From assembly GCA_003151655.1 (NCBI GenBank), contig PLYB01000329.1, positions 1 to 15,256 of the forward strand: DNA of 15,256 bases, read 5' to 3'. The position numbers and the translations under genes were made by a program. This stretch comes from Gallionellaceae bacterium (GTDB lineage: Bacteria; Pseudomonadota; Gammaproteobacteria; Burkholderiales; Gallionellaceae). Every line of letters starts with the position of its first letter. The first letter of the stretch is position 1. This document shows positions 13,581 through 15,256 of the stretch, in pieces. The notes beneath the pieces were generated by a model. That model worked only from the letters and a program-made list of their open reading frames with translations. It was not told the DNA's origin and did not search any database.

Positions 13581-15178
13581 ACTCCAATTTAAATCCGGAT
13601 TGTTTATTAGTTGCAGGAACCTCACAAAATAAAGGTGTCGTAGGTCGGGTTTCGGGCTACCTTGCAATGGCATCGCTGGCTATTTTGTCCGGCTGTGCCG
13701 CAGGCCCGGACTTTAAACGCCCGGATGCACCCACGGCAACCGGCTACACCGTGCAACCTCTGGTTGCGCAGACCGCTTCAGCGGACTCCGCGCAGGGTGT
13801 GGCACAACATTTTGTTGCGAGCAAAGACATTCCCTTTGACTGGTGGAAACTATTCCAGTCGCCGCAACTCAACGCTTTGATAGAGCGCACGCTCAAAGCT
13901 AACCCCAGCATCGAAGCCGCCCAAGCGGCATTGCGTCAGGCACATGAAAACGTGGTTGCCCAGCAGGGCTTTTTCTATCCAACGGTTGGCGTGAGCTATG
14001 CGCCTTCACGCAACAAGTTGGCTGGTAATATGGGGGGCAACTCGCCCGGTGTGCAGGGCGATGGTTCGGTTATCCAGACCTATTCGAATCCGGCTGGCCC
14101 TGACTTTAACGGCCCCGCCTACTACAACTGGCATACAGCACAACTTTCCGTAGGCTATGTGCCTGATGTGTTCGGCATCAACCGCAGAATGACCGAGTCT
14201 GCACAAGCGCAAGAAGAGGCGCAGCAAATGCAGTTGCAAGCGACTTATATCACGCTGGTTTCAAATGTCGTTGCGGCGGCTTTTCAGGAAGCCGGTTTGC
14301 GCGCGCAGATCGCTGCCGTCAATAGCATTATTGCCATCAACCGCGAAAATCTCGACATCATGCACCGGCAACTGGAAAAGGGTTATGTTGCAGAGATCGA
14401 TGTGGCGGCACAAGAGGCGCTATTGGCACAATCCGAACAAGCTTTACCCCCTCTTAACAAACAACTGGAACAAACGCGTGATCTGATCCGTGCCCTTGCC
14501 GGTAATCTGCCGAATCAGGATGTACCGGAAACATTTGAATTGGCAGATTTGCATTTGCCGGAAGAGTTGCCATTGACTTTACCCTCCAAACTAGTGGAGC
14601 AACGTCCCGACGTACGTGCCGCCGAAGCCCAGTTGCACAGTGCCAGCGCACAATACGGAGTAGCTATCGCCAACAGACTGCCGCAGTTCATGGTGACCGC
14701 CAACGTGGGGGGCATGGCGTCATCCCCGGATTGGATGTTTCAAACCGGAGGTTCTTTTTTTAATATCACCGGAAACATCTCCCAGATTCTTTTCGACGGT
14801 GGAACGTTGAAAGCCAAATCTCGCGCCGCAGAACAGGCGCTGGTGCAAGTGGGCGCGCAGTATCGCAGCACCGTCATTACCGCGTTGCAAAACGTAGCCG
14901 ACACCTTGCATGCTATTCGCACCGATGCCGATGCGCTCAAAGCTGCCGCAAAATCAGAGCACGCCAGCAAAACCGTGCTGGATTTGTCAGGTAAGCAATA
15001 CCAATTAGGCTATATCAGTTATCAAAATCTGTTGGCGGCGCAGCAAAGTTACCAGCTTACTGTTGTCAGTCTGGCACAAGCGCAAAGCGCCAGACTGGGC
15101 GATACGGCTGCGCTATATCAGGCACTGGGTGGCGGCTGGTGGAATCGTACTGACACCAAAATATCTTTAACTCCATAG
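13577..15178 (+). CDS. RND efflux outer-membrane factor, NodT-type lipoprotein (TolC superfamily)
   Basis: This is the outer-membrane channel of the efflux system, 533 residues. The lipobox Leu-Ser-Gly-Cys (Cys40) and the following AAGPDFKRP are the usual opening of NodT-family factors. Both halves of the outer-membrane efflux repeat are present: FDWWKLFQSPQLNALIERTL (87-106) with long alpha-helical runs, and the second half introduced by LVEQRPDVRAAEAQL (339-353), with QLGYISYQNLL (476-486) and the ending LYQALGGGW (513-521). The ATG at 13577 overlaps the pump stop (ATGA), which supports coupled translation. However, it gives an unusually long polar stretch before the signal core, so a start nearer residues 25-31 is possible. 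With the two genes before it the tripartite pump is complete. It is probably the last gene of the operon; no terminator is seen before the window ends. Confidence 0.93.
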   Translation: MNSNLNPDCLLVAGTSQNKGVVGRVSGYLAMASLAILSGCAAGPDFKRPDAPTATGYTVQPLVAQTASADSAQGVAQHFVASKDIPFDWWKLFQSPQLNALIERTLKANPSIEAAQAALRQAHENVVAQQGFFYPTVGVSYAPSRNKLAGNMGGNSPGVQGDGSVIQTYSNPAGPDFNGPAYYNWHTAQLSVGYVPDVFGINRRMTESAQAQEEAQQMQLQATYITLVSNVVAAAFQEAGLRAQIAAVNSIIAINRENLDIMHRQLEKGYVAEIDVAAQEALLAQSEQALPPLNKQLEQTRDLIRALAGNLPNQDVPETFELADLHLPEELPLTLPSKLVEQRPDVRAAEAQLHSASAQYGVAIANRLPQFMVTANVGGMASSPDWMFQTGGSFFNITGNISQILFDGGTLKAKSRAAEQALVQVGAQYRSTVITALQNVADTLHAIRTDADALKAAAKSEHASKTVLDLSGKQYQLGYISYQNLLAAQQSYQLTVVSLAQAQSARLGDTAALYQALGGGWWNRTDTKISLTP

Positions 15179-15234
15179 TAATCATCGTGAAACAAAGCCG
15201 TGATGCGATTTACCTAGGGAAACGCAGATTAAAT

Positions 15235-15256
15235 CCGTTCGTGGTGAGTATTTTCC
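15235..15256. repeat. Possible start of an extragenic repeat at the window edge
   Basis: CCGTTCGTGGTGAG (15235-15248) resembles the first arm of the common extragenic palindromes of the CCGTTCGTGGTGAGC...CGAACC type found in many proteobacteria. It sits right after an operon, where such repeats often lie. The window ends before the second arm could be seen, and bases after 15248 already differ from the form I remember. Confidence 0.25.

Noticed and set aside
15187..15256. GTG-started frame running off the right edge
   Set aside because: There is no ribosome site, and the sequence near the end resembles an extragenic repeat rather than coding DNA.
1..15256. CRISPR array, tRNA, rRNA or toxin-antitoxin pair
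   Set aside because: I looked for regularly spaced repeats, tRNA-like T-loop sequences and small overlapping gene pairs and saw none that hold up.

Overview
The window looks like chromosomal DNA from a Gram-negative proteobacterium. The evidence is signal peptides followed by outer-membrane beta-barrels ending in Phe, several lipoprotein signal peptides, a complete tripartite RND efflux system and a di-haem cytochrome b561. The style of the two-component pair and of the NodT-type outer-membrane factor suggests a betaproteobacterium, possibly of the Nitrosomonadales/Gallionellales type. That placement is an inference from family style and was not tested by a search.

Layout. (1) 1-773: a terminator from an upstream gene, then a plus-strand outer-membrane beta-barrel gene. 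(2) 774-1123: no gene seen. (3) 1124-5678, all minus strand: a cytochrome b561; a likely two-gene unit encoding two exported lipoproteins, one an alpha/beta-hydrolase with Asp where the nucleophilic Ser is expected and the other unrecognised; a 40-residue lipoprotein with a TTG start; a small PepSY protein; and a second beta-barrel protein, paralogous to the first, with its own terminator. (4) 5679-6363: no intact gene, but a decayed IS21-family remnant with a frameshifted start of istA. (5) 6364-8975, minus strand: an OmpR-type response regulator overlapping a TctE-like sensor kinase, followed by an unrecognised 129-residue protein with two membrane segments. (6) 8976-9165: a divergent control region rich in direct and inverted repeats. 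(7) 9166-15178, plus strand: three genes that overlap by ATGA junctions, encoding the adaptor, pump and outer-membrane factor of a CzcCBA/HME-like RND efflux system. (8) 15179-15256: the edge of the window, with what may be the start of an extragenic repeat.

How it works together. The response regulator/kinase pair and the efflux operon share a 190-base divergent region, so the pair probably controls the pump and perhaps itself. The pump has the Asp-Asp-Glu signature in transmembrane helix 4 that is typical of heavy-metal-efflux RND proteins, but its substrate cannot be read from this window. The left half is an accessory-looking, AT-richer collection of envelope proteins with decayed mobile DNA. 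No complete novel system is proven. The best candidates for new biology are the lipoprotein pair with the Asp-elbow hydrolase, the tiny lipoprotein beside it, and the 129-residue membrane protein behind the sensor kinase.
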